A stretch of 8,331 nucleotides of DNA, taken from assembly GCA_029856375.1 (NCBI GenBank), contig JAHQWX010000062.1:1-8331 (forward strand), given 5' to 3'. Below are positions 1 to 6,239 of the stretch, piece by piece. The notes below the pieces were generated by a model that was not told where the DNA came from, searched no databases, and saw only the letters and a list, made by a program, of their open reading frames with translations. The first letter of the stretch is position 1, and every line of letters begins with the position of its first letter. The translations under genes were made by a program, and so were the position numbers. The DNA comes from Promethearchaeia archaeon (GTDB lineage: Archaea; Asgardarchaeota; Lokiarchaeia; Sigyniarchaeales; SOKP01).

Positions 1-140
1 AGACGAATAGCCCACAATATTGCAATTGTAGTGAAATATGTTGCTATCGTGATTGCGAGACTTCCAATAGCCATTTTAAGAGTTCCTTTAGCAATAATAT
101 TTTTACCAATGGTTTTCTCTTCCATGTCAATTTTTTCCAT
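1..140 (-). CDS. N-terminal fragment of a membrane protein, possibly a flippase
   Basis: This is the first 46 codons of a gene whose 3' end lies outside the window. The frame opens with ATG at 138-140 and runs without a stop to base 1. The start is supported by a strong Shine-Dalgarno motif 10 bases upstream. The fragment has a charged, probably cytoplasmic head of about 20 residues (MEKIDMEEK...). A hydrophobic stretch follows (about residues 23-44), which should be the first membrane helix. The pattern of a basic head, then 'IAKGTL', then 'IGSL', resembles the start of archaeal polysaccharide flippases of the Wzx/MATE-like superfamily, and that would suit the glycan genes next door. The likeness rests on a few residues, so it is only a suggestion; any polytopic membrane protein is possible. 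The gene diverges from the glycosidase gene and shares its upstream region and palindrome. Confidence 0.6.
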   Translation of the reverse strand, partial: MEKIDMEEKTIGKNIIAKGTLKMAIGSLAITIATYFTTIAILWAIR

Positions 141-150
141 TTTTTATATA

Positions 151-156
151 TCCTCC
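151..156 (-). promoter_or_regulatory. Shine-Dalgarno site of the minus-strand membrane-protein gene
   Basis: On the minus strand the sequence reads GGAGGA, followed by 10 bases and then the ATG at 140. It is the clearest ribosome binding site in the window. It fixes the start of the partial gene and shows that this gene is translated from a leadered mRNA, unlike several neighbours that have no recognisable site. Confidence 0.7.
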
Positions 157-188
157 AATTTTTTTATTTTCTAATAGATCGGTTTTTT

Positions 189-198
189 GTAAATTATT
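189..198 (-). promoter_or_regulatory. Possible TATA element for the minus-strand membrane-protein gene
   Basis: The minus strand reads TAATTTACAA here. A transcript starting about 27 bases on would begin near 167, leaving a leader of about 27 bases that includes the GGAGGA site. The match to the archaeal consensus is loose. The palindrome at 201-227 lies immediately upstream, where the BRE would be, so a protein bound there could affect TBP/TFB loading. Confidence 0.3.
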
Positions 199-200
199 TT

Positions 201-227
201 GGAATGTCAAATTTATTTGACATTTCC
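201..227. promoter_or_regulatory. Palindromic operator candidate
   Basis: The two 10-base arms AATGTCAAAT (203-212) and ATTTGACATT (215-224) are exact reverse complements separated by TT. The symmetry extends outward to GGA and TCC if one extra T on the right is allowed. The element lies between two divergent genes. It is next to the minus-strand TATA candidate and about 25-50 bases upstream of the plus-strand TATA box. That geometry fits a dimeric winged-helix regulator controlling both genes. The binding protein is not identifiable from the window. Confidence 0.55.
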
Positions 228-252
228 TTAATTTAATTAATAGAAAACTTGC

Positions 253-262
253 ATATTTAAAT
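253..262 (+). promoter_or_regulatory. TATA box of the glycosidase gene
   Basis: The sequence ATATTTAAAT matches the archaeal TATA consensus. Its centre near 258 predicts a start of transcription near 285, giving a leader of about 29 bases before the ATG at 314. No convincing Shine-Dalgarno motif lies in that leader. Confidence 0.5.
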
Positions 263-313
263 GTTTCGATCCGAGGATAAATTCAAATAAAATGAAAGTA
301 ATAATAGTATGTC

Positions 314-1357
314 ATGAAAAAAGCGTATTATGCTATTATTATTGTAGCGATTATTGTCCCTATTCCTTTTATTTTAGGTCTAATTTCTAGTTTATTTCGG
401 CCTCAACTTCCAATAACTCAGAGAGATTTCAAAGTTGGCATCGCTGGTTTTATACCGAGAAATTTTCCTAATTCGGAATCGAGCGATTGGGAAAGCTTTT
501 ATAAAGAAATCCCTCAGATGGGAGAGGTTTTTGGAGCATATCCTGTGTGGAATGATGATACCGATACCGATGGAATTCCAGATCTGGTAAAAGTAGCAAT
601 TGGTATTGAATCTCAATATGGTGTTACCCCCGTTATTGCGATATCATTTGACATAAATGTAGTTACAGACACATATTTCAGCGAGAATAAAGAAGCGTAT
701 AAGGCAGCCTTGATTGATACGGTTGGGACTTATAATTTAACTTATTTATCGATTGGCAACGAAGTAAACTCCTTATATGCTCATGTTTCTCCAGCTGCGT
801 TTAACGATTTTGTTGGATTTTATAAGGAAGCGTACGATGAAATCAAGATAAAGAGTCCGAACACGAAAGTTTTCACCATTTTTCAGTTGGAACACTTGAA
901 GGGTGCCGCATATTTAACGGGATTGGAACTTTCTGAGTCTTGGGATTTAATTGATCAATTTGGCGAAAAGCTTGACCTCGTCGGATTCACTGCGTATCCA
1001 CTACTAGAATATAGCAATGTCAACCAAATTCCAGAAGATTACTTCTTAGAAATTGCCAACTATGTAGATAAGCCCGTTGCCTTCACTGAAATGGGGTGGC
1101 CAAGCGTTAATGTAGAATCTTCGGGGATTAGAATTATTAATAGCAACCAATTATCACAAGTTGAATTCTTTTTACAAATATTAAATGCTACGAATACCTT
1201 AGATGTCGAGCTATTTATCCATCCATTTCTCCACGATTTTGTTTATTCTGAAGAAAATCCGCTTTTCAACAATATTGCTTTAAAAAAGAACGATGGAACT
1301 CCAAAAGAGATTTTCAATTATTGGCAAGCGCTCGCATCATTGCCATATAATAGCTAA
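314..1357 (+). CDS. Membrane-anchored extracellular glycoside hydrolase, clan GH-A fold
   Basis: The 347-residue product begins with a short basic head and one hydrophobic helix (about residues 5-26), a signal anchor that would place the rest outside the cell. The remainder reads as a (beta/alpha)8 glycosidase. 'SIGNEV' supplies the likely acid/base Glu150 after Asn149 at the end of strand 4. 'FTEMGWPS' supplies the likely nucleophile Glu259 at strand 7, and 'FTAYP' precedes it. The C-terminal 'DGTPKEIFNYW' is typical of such enzymes. These are clan GH-A hallmarks (GH17, GH53 and related families); the exact family and substrate cannot be told. An acidic loop at residues 82-90 resembles a calcium-binding DxDxDGxxD motif. 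ATG 314 is the first usable start, since an in-frame TAG lies at 305. The next gene begins 61 bases downstream and also encodes a putative glycan-acting ectodomain. Confidence 0.75.
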   Translation: MKKAYYAIIIVAIIVPIPFILGLISSLFRPQLPITQRDFKVGIAGFIPRNFPNSESSDWESFYKEIPQMGEVFGAYPVWNDDTDTDGIPDLVKVAIGIESQYGVTPVIAISFDINVVTDTYFSENKEAYKAALIDTVGTYNLTYLSIGNEVNSLYAHVSPAAFNDFVGFYKEAYDEIKIKSPNTKVFTIFQLEHLKGAAYLTGLELSESWDLIDQFGEKLDLVGFTAYPLLEYSNVNQIPEDYFLEIANYVDKPVAFTEMGWPSVNVESSGIRIINSNQLSQVEFFLQILNATNTLDVELFIHPFLHDFVYSEENPLFNNIALKKNDGTPKEIFNYWQALASLPYNS

Positions 1358-1382
1358 TTACATAAAATAATAAGTAACAGTA

Positions 1383-1396
1383 CTTTATATTTTTAA
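1383..1396 (+). promoter_or_regulatory. TATA-like element before the GxGYxYP gene
   Basis: The sequence CTTTATATTTTTAA lies in the 61-base gap between the two plus-strand glycan genes. A start about 26 bases from its centre falls near 1410-1416, almost on top of the TTG start codon at 1419. If it is used, the gene would have a leaderless or nearly leaderless transcript. That agrees with the lack of any Shine-Dalgarno motif. Confidence 0.4.
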
Positions 1397-1418
1397 AAAA
1401 ACAGATTCATGATTTTCC

Positions 1419-4400
1419 TTGAATAGAAAAATAATCTATTTGATTTGCTATATTTTTATTTTAGGAGTTATTGGGATAGGTCCAAATTTCTTGCCACCAA
1501 CGATTAACGACTATTCTTGGGAGAGATGGGATGGTATCGATTTATCAGAAAACATCACTGGGAACGAGAGTTATTTTTCAGAAACTTTTACTCAACTATC
1601 TCAGCCATCAGTATTATATGTGTATGATTTAAGAGATAAATCTCATCAAGTTCAAACTGCTCTCACTGTTCTTCAAGGACTTGTAAATAGAGAAGCGGTA
1701 GATCTATTTTTAATTTATCAAAGCGCAGACGAATTCTGGCTACAGCAATTAGAGGAATATCACGGTATAAATCATGTCTTGCTCAATTATTCGTCTCATA
1801 TGGAAGTATTCGATCGATATAAGCATTATATCGATGGTTTAATCATTTATGACCATAACCTATTGGATTCGATTAATGTTGCAACATTTTTAGCGGGTGT
1901 AAACAATTGTGTAGTCATTCACGAGAATATGGTCGAGGATTTTCGAAATTTAGGAATAACTGAGATAAGATTCGATTTACGCAATCAATTTATTTCAAAA
2001 ACAGAACTCTATTCTTGGGCGTGGGATAATTTTAAGCAGTACGCAAATATGAATATGATGGCTTCCTTGAATCCAAGCAATGCTTTTTTTAGAGATTACG
2101 CTGTTGCGTCTAATATTTTTTGTTTTTTTCTAACGCCCGGTCCGTTAGGTCCAACTGATGAAATTAATCTATTCAAAGTAATTGTAAGCGAATATCCCGA
2201 TAATGTACCCGTTTTTGGTTGGTATTACGATCCCGCCGGAGCACTTGGAGAGTACGAAGCAGTGAAAATTTTATCAAAATCTGGTAAATATTCCTTCTGT
2301 GCCGCGATTCCGGATTTTACAGTATTCAGCTCTATTAATGAGATTGATCATAAACAGAAATTGGTCAACTTTAATTCGTCAAAGTATAAAGTTGGTAATA
2401 AAGTAAAGAATAAAATATATATTACTTGCGTTGTAAGCGATGGAGATAATGTGGTATACGATTATAGGACTCTTCAGAGTTATTGGCAAAATCCTGACCG
2501 AGGTTCCGTTCCCATTGGCATTACGCTTGAGCCATCCATGTTTAAAATATTTCCTACGGGACTAAAATATTATTACGAGACGGCAACTGAGAACGAATAT
2601 TTTCTTGCTGGACCATCGGGCGCCGGGTATTGTTATGTAGATTTAAATCCAGCGTTCCCTCAATTTCTTAACCACTCAAAATACGCAATGGATCGTGCGG
2701 ATATGGACCAAGTGTGGATTTTAAACGGGTACGAGGGATTCCAACTCCAAATTTCAGACGAGGTTCTCGACGCTTATGCTTCAAATTCTTGCGATTTTTC
2801 GGGAATTTACATTAATTATCACGATTATCCTGCGGAATTAAATGAAATACGGAACGGCGTTCCTATTATGCAATCGTTCTTCGTCGAGAGAGAGAATGAA
2901 CTCGTAGGAAAGCTCGAGTCGATATATTCAGCGAGTACAACGGGAAATGCTGGAGAACCAAGCGCCCCAATTTTTGTTTTTATTGGATTTTGGGCTTGGG
3001 ATTTCTCGTTTACAAAGCTAAAAAGCGCAATATCTCAATTAGATAGCGATACCTTTGTATTTTTAAGACCGGACCACTTCTCTCAGTTGTTTATTGAATC
3101 GCAACAAACCCAGCATACTGAATCGGAAATTGAATTGATTATTTTTCTATTCTTAGGACTAATACCAGTAATCTCACTAATTGGCGCGTTAATTGTTATT
3201 AACATAAAAAATCAAATCAATGAGAGAAAATATCAAGAAAATCTTTCTTTTCTCGAAACCTTCACTAATCGCGCTTTTTTCTTTATGATCAATTTCTTAT
3301 TTTTGTTGATGATTAGGTTTTGCTTGTACTCTACGATTTTAAATTTAGTTGCGTTATTTTTTTTAATTTTATCAACAATTATGGGGATTTTCCTGAAAAA
3401 AATCGTTGATAAGGCAATTGGCGTAAAAGCCAATCTTCAAATATCGATAATCTCGCTTTCTCTGGGGAGTCTTTTGGTATTCATTGATCCGAAGTTTATA
3501 ATACTTCCCGGATTTTCAATTGGAATGTTATTCTCTCATCAAACGAAGCTCAATTCCTCCCTACTTGGTTCTAAATCAACTAATAAGCGAATTCTACTGT
3601 ATAACATAGTGTTTGCAACTGCTTTAATACTTTTATGCCCACCAGAATCTCTTTCGTATTTACTTTTTATTGCAGTGATCGCGACGCATTTTATTAGTGG
3701 GCTTAGTATTTACTATGTAATTAATAAAAAATTTACGGACGATAGTCAATATTTCCTTTCTAAAGGTATTAATCACTGGTATATCGATGGCGTAGTTGGA
3801 GGGTTTTTACTATTTTTCCTATTAATTCCCAGCTTCTCTGCAGAGCGCGTTTATTTTCACATATTCTGGGGTGTTGCTTATTCACCTTCTCGATTGACAA
3901 TCTCGTTCAGTATAGCTGCTCTTTATATTGCTAGCATTATTTTGTGCGAACAAATAAAATTTAGCAACGGTAAAAGGTACAAGAAATTCTCGATACTAAT
4001 AGGTCTTTTATGTGGTTCTGCGTATATTATTGGATTTATTTTTCTAACGGGTTTGTTTTTCTTTATATTGTTAAATCTTATCTTCATTTATGGAATCCTT
4101 AATTGTTGTATCTATCTCGTAGAAAAACAACCAAGAGTTTTAAGGAATATGTCCCGTGATTTTCTCGTAAAAGAAAAGTTCACAGTCGGTGGTTTTCCAT
4201 CTCAGCTTGTATTTTGGCTAGTGCTAGGACTTGTGTTGATATTTGTACCGCCTGCCATTATTATGGTTGATAGTCAAGAGATATTTGCGCAAATTGGGAT
4301 ACCAGCGATAAGTAGAATTAATTGGGCGTCGCTAATGTGGCAAATGTTCTATCTACCAAGCGTTTACGCTTTTATAACGATTATATTTGTTTTTCTTGTA

Positions 4401-4433
4401 TTAATATATGGAATCCTTTCTACGCTGCTCTAA
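1419..4433 (+). CDS. GxGYxYP putative glycoside hydrolase ectodomain fused to a multi-pass membrane domain
   Basis: The product has 1004 residues. A signal or anchor helix (about 4-22) is followed by an N-terminal GxGYxYP module (about 60-300) with the hallmark 'LQGLVNR' at 85-91. The GxGYxYP C-terminal module (about 330-560) carries 'VVSDGDN' at 338-344 and 'GPSGAGYCYV' at 398-407. The name-giving motif is thus GAGYCYV, with Val in place of the final Pro. Proteins with these domains are predicted to hydrolyse or bind glycans, but no reaction has been fixed for the family as far as I know. From about 571 to the end lies a membrane region of about 12 predicted helices with short loops and no recognised family. 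The ectodomain should face outside. The start is TTG, since an in-frame TGA at 1410 excludes earlier codons and the next ATG is 127 codons on. It is probably expressed with the preceding glycosidase, although it may have its own promoter. Confidence 0.8.
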   Translation: MNRKIIYLICYIFILGVIGIGPNFLPPTINDYSWERWDGIDLSENITGNESYFSETFTQLSQPSVLYVYDLRDKSHQVQTALTVLQGLVNREAVDLFLIYQSADEFWLQQLEEYHGINHVLLNYSSHMEVFDRYKHYIDGLIIYDHNLLDSINVATFLAGVNNCVVIHENMVEDFRNLGITEIRFDLRNQFISKTELYSWAWDNFKQYANMNMMASLNPSNAFFRDYAVASNIFCFFLTPGPLGPTDEINLFKVIVSEYPDNVPVFGWYYDPAGALGEYEAVKILSKSGKYSFCAAIPDFTVFSSINEIDHKQKLVNFNSSKYKVGNKVKNKIYITCVVSDGDNVVYDYRTLQSYWQNPDRGSVPIGITLEPSMFKIFPTGLKYYYETATENEYFLAGPSGAGYCYVDLNPAFPQFLNHSKYAMDRADMDQVWILNGYEGFQLQISDEVLDAYASNSCDFSGIYINYHDYPAELNEIRNGVPIMQSFFVERENELVGKLESIYSASTTGNAGEPSAPIFVFIGFWAWDFSFTKLKSAISQLDSDTFVFLRPDHFSQLFIESQQTQHTESEIELIIFLFLGLIPVISLIGALIVINIKNQINERKYQENLSFLETFTNRAFFFMINFLFLLMIRFCLYSTILNLVALFFLILSTIMGIFLKKIVDKAIGVKANLQISIISLSLGSLLVFIDPKFIILPGFSIGMLFSHQTKLNSSLLGSKSTNKRILLYNIVFATALILLCPPESLSYLLFIAVIATHFISGLSIYYVINKKFTDDSQYFLSKGINHWYIDGVVGGFLLFFLLIPSFSAERVYFHIFWGVAYSPSRLTISFSIAALYIASIILCEQIKFSNGKRYKKFSILIGLLCGSAYIIGFIFLTGLFFFILLNLIFIYGILNCCIYLVEKQPRVLRNMSRDFLVKEKFTVGGFPSQLVFWLVLGLVLIFVPPAIIMVDSQEIFAQIGIPAISRINWASLMWQMFYLPSVYAFITIIFVFLVLIYGILSTLL

Positions 4434-4441
4434 TTTAAATA
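4434..4441 (+). promoter_or_regulatory. TATA-like box directly after the GxGYxYP stop codon
   Basis: The sequence TTTAAATA is an exact archaeal TATA consensus and abuts the TAA at 4431-4433. Its centre predicts a transcript start near 4464, inside the GC-enriched block that follows. It could drive an independent small RNA. Such octamers are frequent by chance in DNA this AT-rich, so support is modest. Confidence 0.35.
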
Positions 4442-4454
4442 CTTCTTGATCCCC

Positions 4455-4580
4455 ATTAGAAGGAGTAGAAGGTAGAAAGGGGATAAAACGCCCGCCTCCT
4501 ACTTTATCATTTTCGTCAATACGAAGGTTAGGTGCAATTTATGAGAAAATGATAGATAATAACTTCTTCTAATTCTTTTT
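4455..4580 (+). ncRNA. Candidate structured RNA or structured 3' end with three-way junction
   Basis: This stretch lies between convergent genes and folds well on paper. An outer stem pairs 4455-4466 with 4562-4573 (12 pairs, one G-U). A second stem pairs 4469-4475 with 4499-4505 (7 pairs) and may be capped by GGG 4480-4482 with CCC 4491-4493. A third pairs 4505-4514 with 4545-4554 (10 pairs), extendable by a U-G and a U-A. The G-U pairs in the outer stem and in the extended third stem would be A-C mismatches on the other strand, which favours a plus-strand RNA. CTTTTT at 4575-4580 follows directly and would serve as a terminator. Bases 4451-4500 are about 52% GC against about 20% for 4541-4640. 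It resembles no family I recognise, and tRNA is excluded. It may be the 3' untranslated end of the GxGYxYP mRNA rather than a separate gene. Confidence 0.4.
4575..4580 (+). terminator. U-tract terminator of the plus-strand transcript
   Basis: CTTTTT begins two bases after the outer stem of the folded region ends at 4573. A stem followed by a U-tract ends transcription in many archaea, where U-runs alone can suffice. It would close the GxGYxYP transcript or a small RNA. Confidence 0.4.
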
Positions 4581-4616
4581 AAATCCATTAGGGACAAAAT
4601 TTAACGGTATTTAAAT

Positions 4617-4622
4617 AAAAAA
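4617..4622 (-). terminator. U-tract terminator of the HdrD-like gene
   Basis: On the minus strand a run of six T lies about 19 bases after the stop codon of the Fe-S oxidoreductase gene (4641-4643). There is no clear stem before it, but U-runs alone can terminate archaeal transcription. Confidence 0.4.
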
Positions 4623-4640
4623 TCGGATTAATTTTAAAAT

Positions 4641-6128
4641 TTAATCGTATTTTTTTGGATTGTATTTCTTAGGGAAAAGTAAGTAAATAATGGTTTCTTT
4701 AATTAGTCGGTATAAATCCCTATAAGCTTGAGTCTTTATAAATCTCCTCAAAGTTTTTCCTAATGAAAACTCTGCTAAGCCGCTTCTTATCGGTATTTCG
4801 TTACCAAGAGATAAATTTACAATATTCATTAGATCTAAAACCTTAATTCTATGACCTAATTTTTTTTGTAGTCTCTTCGCTCCTGTTCTAAAAGTTAATA
4901 CGCATCCGTTACAAGGTGTGAGTAATGTATCAGATCCTTTGTCGAGCATGTTTTTAAACAATTTATAATGTACTCTTCCCACATGTGATTTAGCTCCAAA
5001 AGTTAGTGGAAGGCTGGCAACCCCTCCGCAGCAAAACGCGTTATCTCGATTATAATCGGATTCAACTAAATTTAATCCTGGAATGCTTTTTAACATTTCT
5101 CGCGGTTCTTCGTAGATTGAATGACCCATGAATTTTACTCTTCTCCCAATAGAACAGTTATCGTTGTAAGTAACAGTTAGCGGTACGGATTCTGTTGGCT
5201 TAATTTTTCCTTCTTTTATCAAACTGAGAGTGTATTCGGAAACATGTTCCATTTCGATTCCGTTGGGCATTTTACGCAAATAATCAAGTGGGAGCGTGAT
5301 TCCGTATTTCGCCATATCAAACATATGAATGGTAGTACACCCTGGACAATGAAGTAATAGCTTTTTAGGCCTTGGCTTCATCTTTAAGTAGTTTTGCATT
5401 ACTCTGTATGTTTGATCGAGCCATACATCTAAAAAACCTAATAAAATAAACATTACCCCGCAACAAAATTCTGGGTTACCTATTGTTATATAATCTACAC
5501 CTGCTTGTTCTAAAACAGAAATCATTTGATAAACCACATCTGGTATCGCCCAAGTGTGCCCACATCCTCCAAAAAAGCAAATTTCGGCTCCTTTTTCCGG
5601 AAATTTTCTTCCCTTTTCTATAGCTATCCTAATTTTGGGATATAACGGATTTGCATCACTATACCATTCTGGGACATTTATTTTTGCTACCAAAGGCCAA
5701 AGGTACTTTAATATAGGTGTGTCTTTATCTCGAAATAGAATTCCGGCTAGTTTCACGAGAAGAGGTGCTTCTCCTTTTCTGACTAAAATAGCTCTTAACA
5801 TCGAGATCCAAACAGACCGCGAAAATTGTTGGTCTCGAGGTAAAGAACAAGAATTGAGGCAATGTTCGCAAATACCACAGCTCCAAATGTAGGTCTTTGC
5901 TTTCCTACTTAATTTTTTGGAGAAATTTTTGCTAAAAACAAATTCCTTGATTTCGCCCATAATGTTTCTCGCTTGTTTTTTCGAGAAATCGTAAAATACG
6001 CAATTTTCAAGGCATTGACCGCAAGTAATACAGGATTCCATCATTTTTCTTAAAGCGTGAACTGTCTTTTTTTTCTCTTTTTCAATGTCGTAATTTGAAA
6101 GCTCTGGTAAGGGATTCACATTCTGCAT
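4641..6128 (-). CDS. HdrD/GlpC-like (Fe-S)-binding oxidoreductase with two CCG domains
   Basis: The 495-residue product belongs to the heterodisulfide reductase D / GlpC / GlcF superfamily, whose members pass electrons between flavoproteins, membrane carriers and thiol-disulfide substrates. Two CxxCxxCxxxC motifs for [4Fe-4S] clusters lie at residues 33-43 and 84-94. Two complete CCG domains follow. Domain 1 has Cys189, Cys222-223, Cys261 and Cys264; domain 2 has Cys325, Cys366-367, Cys406 and Cys409. In HdrB such domains hold the noncubane clusters that cleave heterodisulfide, so the site looks catalytically complete. A basic, partly hydrophobic tail (about 430-495) extends past the usual end and may touch the membrane. 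No HdrE cytochrome or flavoprotein partner is present. ATG 6126-6128 is preferred because a purine-rich stretch (GAGAAG) lies just upstream; TTG at 6147-6149 would add seven residues. The Fe-S gene upstream is on the same strand. Confidence 0.82.
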   Translation of the reverse strand: MQNVNPLPELSNYDIEKEKKKTVHALRKMMESCITCGQCLENCVFYDFSKKQARNIMGEIKEFVFSKNFSKKLSRKAKTYIWSCGICEHCLNSCSLPRDQQFSRSVWISMLRAILVRKGEAPLLVKLAGILFRDKDTPILKYLWPLVAKINVPEWYSDANPLYPKIRIAIEKGRKFPEKGAEICFFGGCGHTWAIPDVVYQMISVLEQAGVDYITIGNPEFCCGVMFILLGFLDVWLDQTYRVMQNYLKMKPRPKKLLLHCPGCTTIHMFDMAKYGITLPLDYLRKMPNGIEMEHVSEYTLSLIKEGKIKPTESVPLTVTYNDNCSIGRRVKFMGHSIYEEPREMLKSIPGLNLVESDYNRDNAFCCGGVASLPLTFGAKSHVGRVHYKLFKNMLDKGSDTLLTPCNGCVLTFRTGAKRLQKKLGHRIKVLDLMNIVNLSLGNEIPIRSGLAEFSLGKTLRRFIKTQAYRDLYRLIKETIIYLLFPKKYNPKKYD

Positions 6129-6201
6129 TATAATCTTCTCTTTTCTCAAAAAAAATCTTGTATAGAATTTAATGCTATGTAAAAATAATCTTAACTCTTA
6201 A

Positions 6202-6209
6202 TATTTAAA
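6202..6209 (-). promoter_or_regulatory. TATA box of the HdrD-like gene
   Basis: The minus strand reads TTTAAATA here, an exact archaeal consensus. It predicts a start near 6178 and a leader of about 50 bases before the ATG at 6128. The oxidoreductase could therefore be transcribed independently of the upstream Fe-S gene. Confidence 0.5.
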
Positions 6210-6213
6210 AAAA
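6207..6213 (-). terminator. U-tract after the winged-helix ferredoxin gene
   Basis: Seven T on the minus strand, about 27 bases past the stop codon at 6240-6242, can act as an archaeal terminator. The run overlaps the TATA box of the next gene, so terminator and promoter share sequence. This suggests two transcription units with possible read-through. Confidence 0.4.
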
Positions 6214-6239
6214 TTCTACTTACATAGGAAATCAAGTTC

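Noticed and set aside
233..240. Palindrome TTAATTAA
   Set aside because: Eight-base A/T-only symmetry is expected by chance in spacer this AT-rich, unlike the longer GTCAA-containing palindrome next to it.
292..393. Plus-strand frame from ATG 292 overlapping the glycosidase start
   Set aside because: It is short and in another frame. Its product lacks any feature, while the frame from 314 encodes a clear signal anchor and enzyme.
392..616. 74-codon open frame on the minus strand
   Set aside because: It lies wholly antisense to the glycosidase gene, has no promoter or ribosome site, and its translation shows no recognisable domain.
3233..3433. 66-codon open frame on the minus strand
   Set aside because: It is antisense to the membrane domain of the GxGYxYP protein. 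Its Lys/Ile-rich product is what AT-rich complementary sequence gives by chance.
4441..4640. tRNA or C/D-box RNA in the convergent spacer
   Set aside because: There is no T-loop GTTC-type motif or cloverleaf on either strand. The only C-box-like string (AATGATAGA) is imperfect and lacks a matching CTGA D box.
5554..5892. 112-codon open frame on the plus strand
   Set aside because: It is antisense to the HdrD-like gene, whose cysteine motifs are intact over this span, so the minus-strand reading is the real one.
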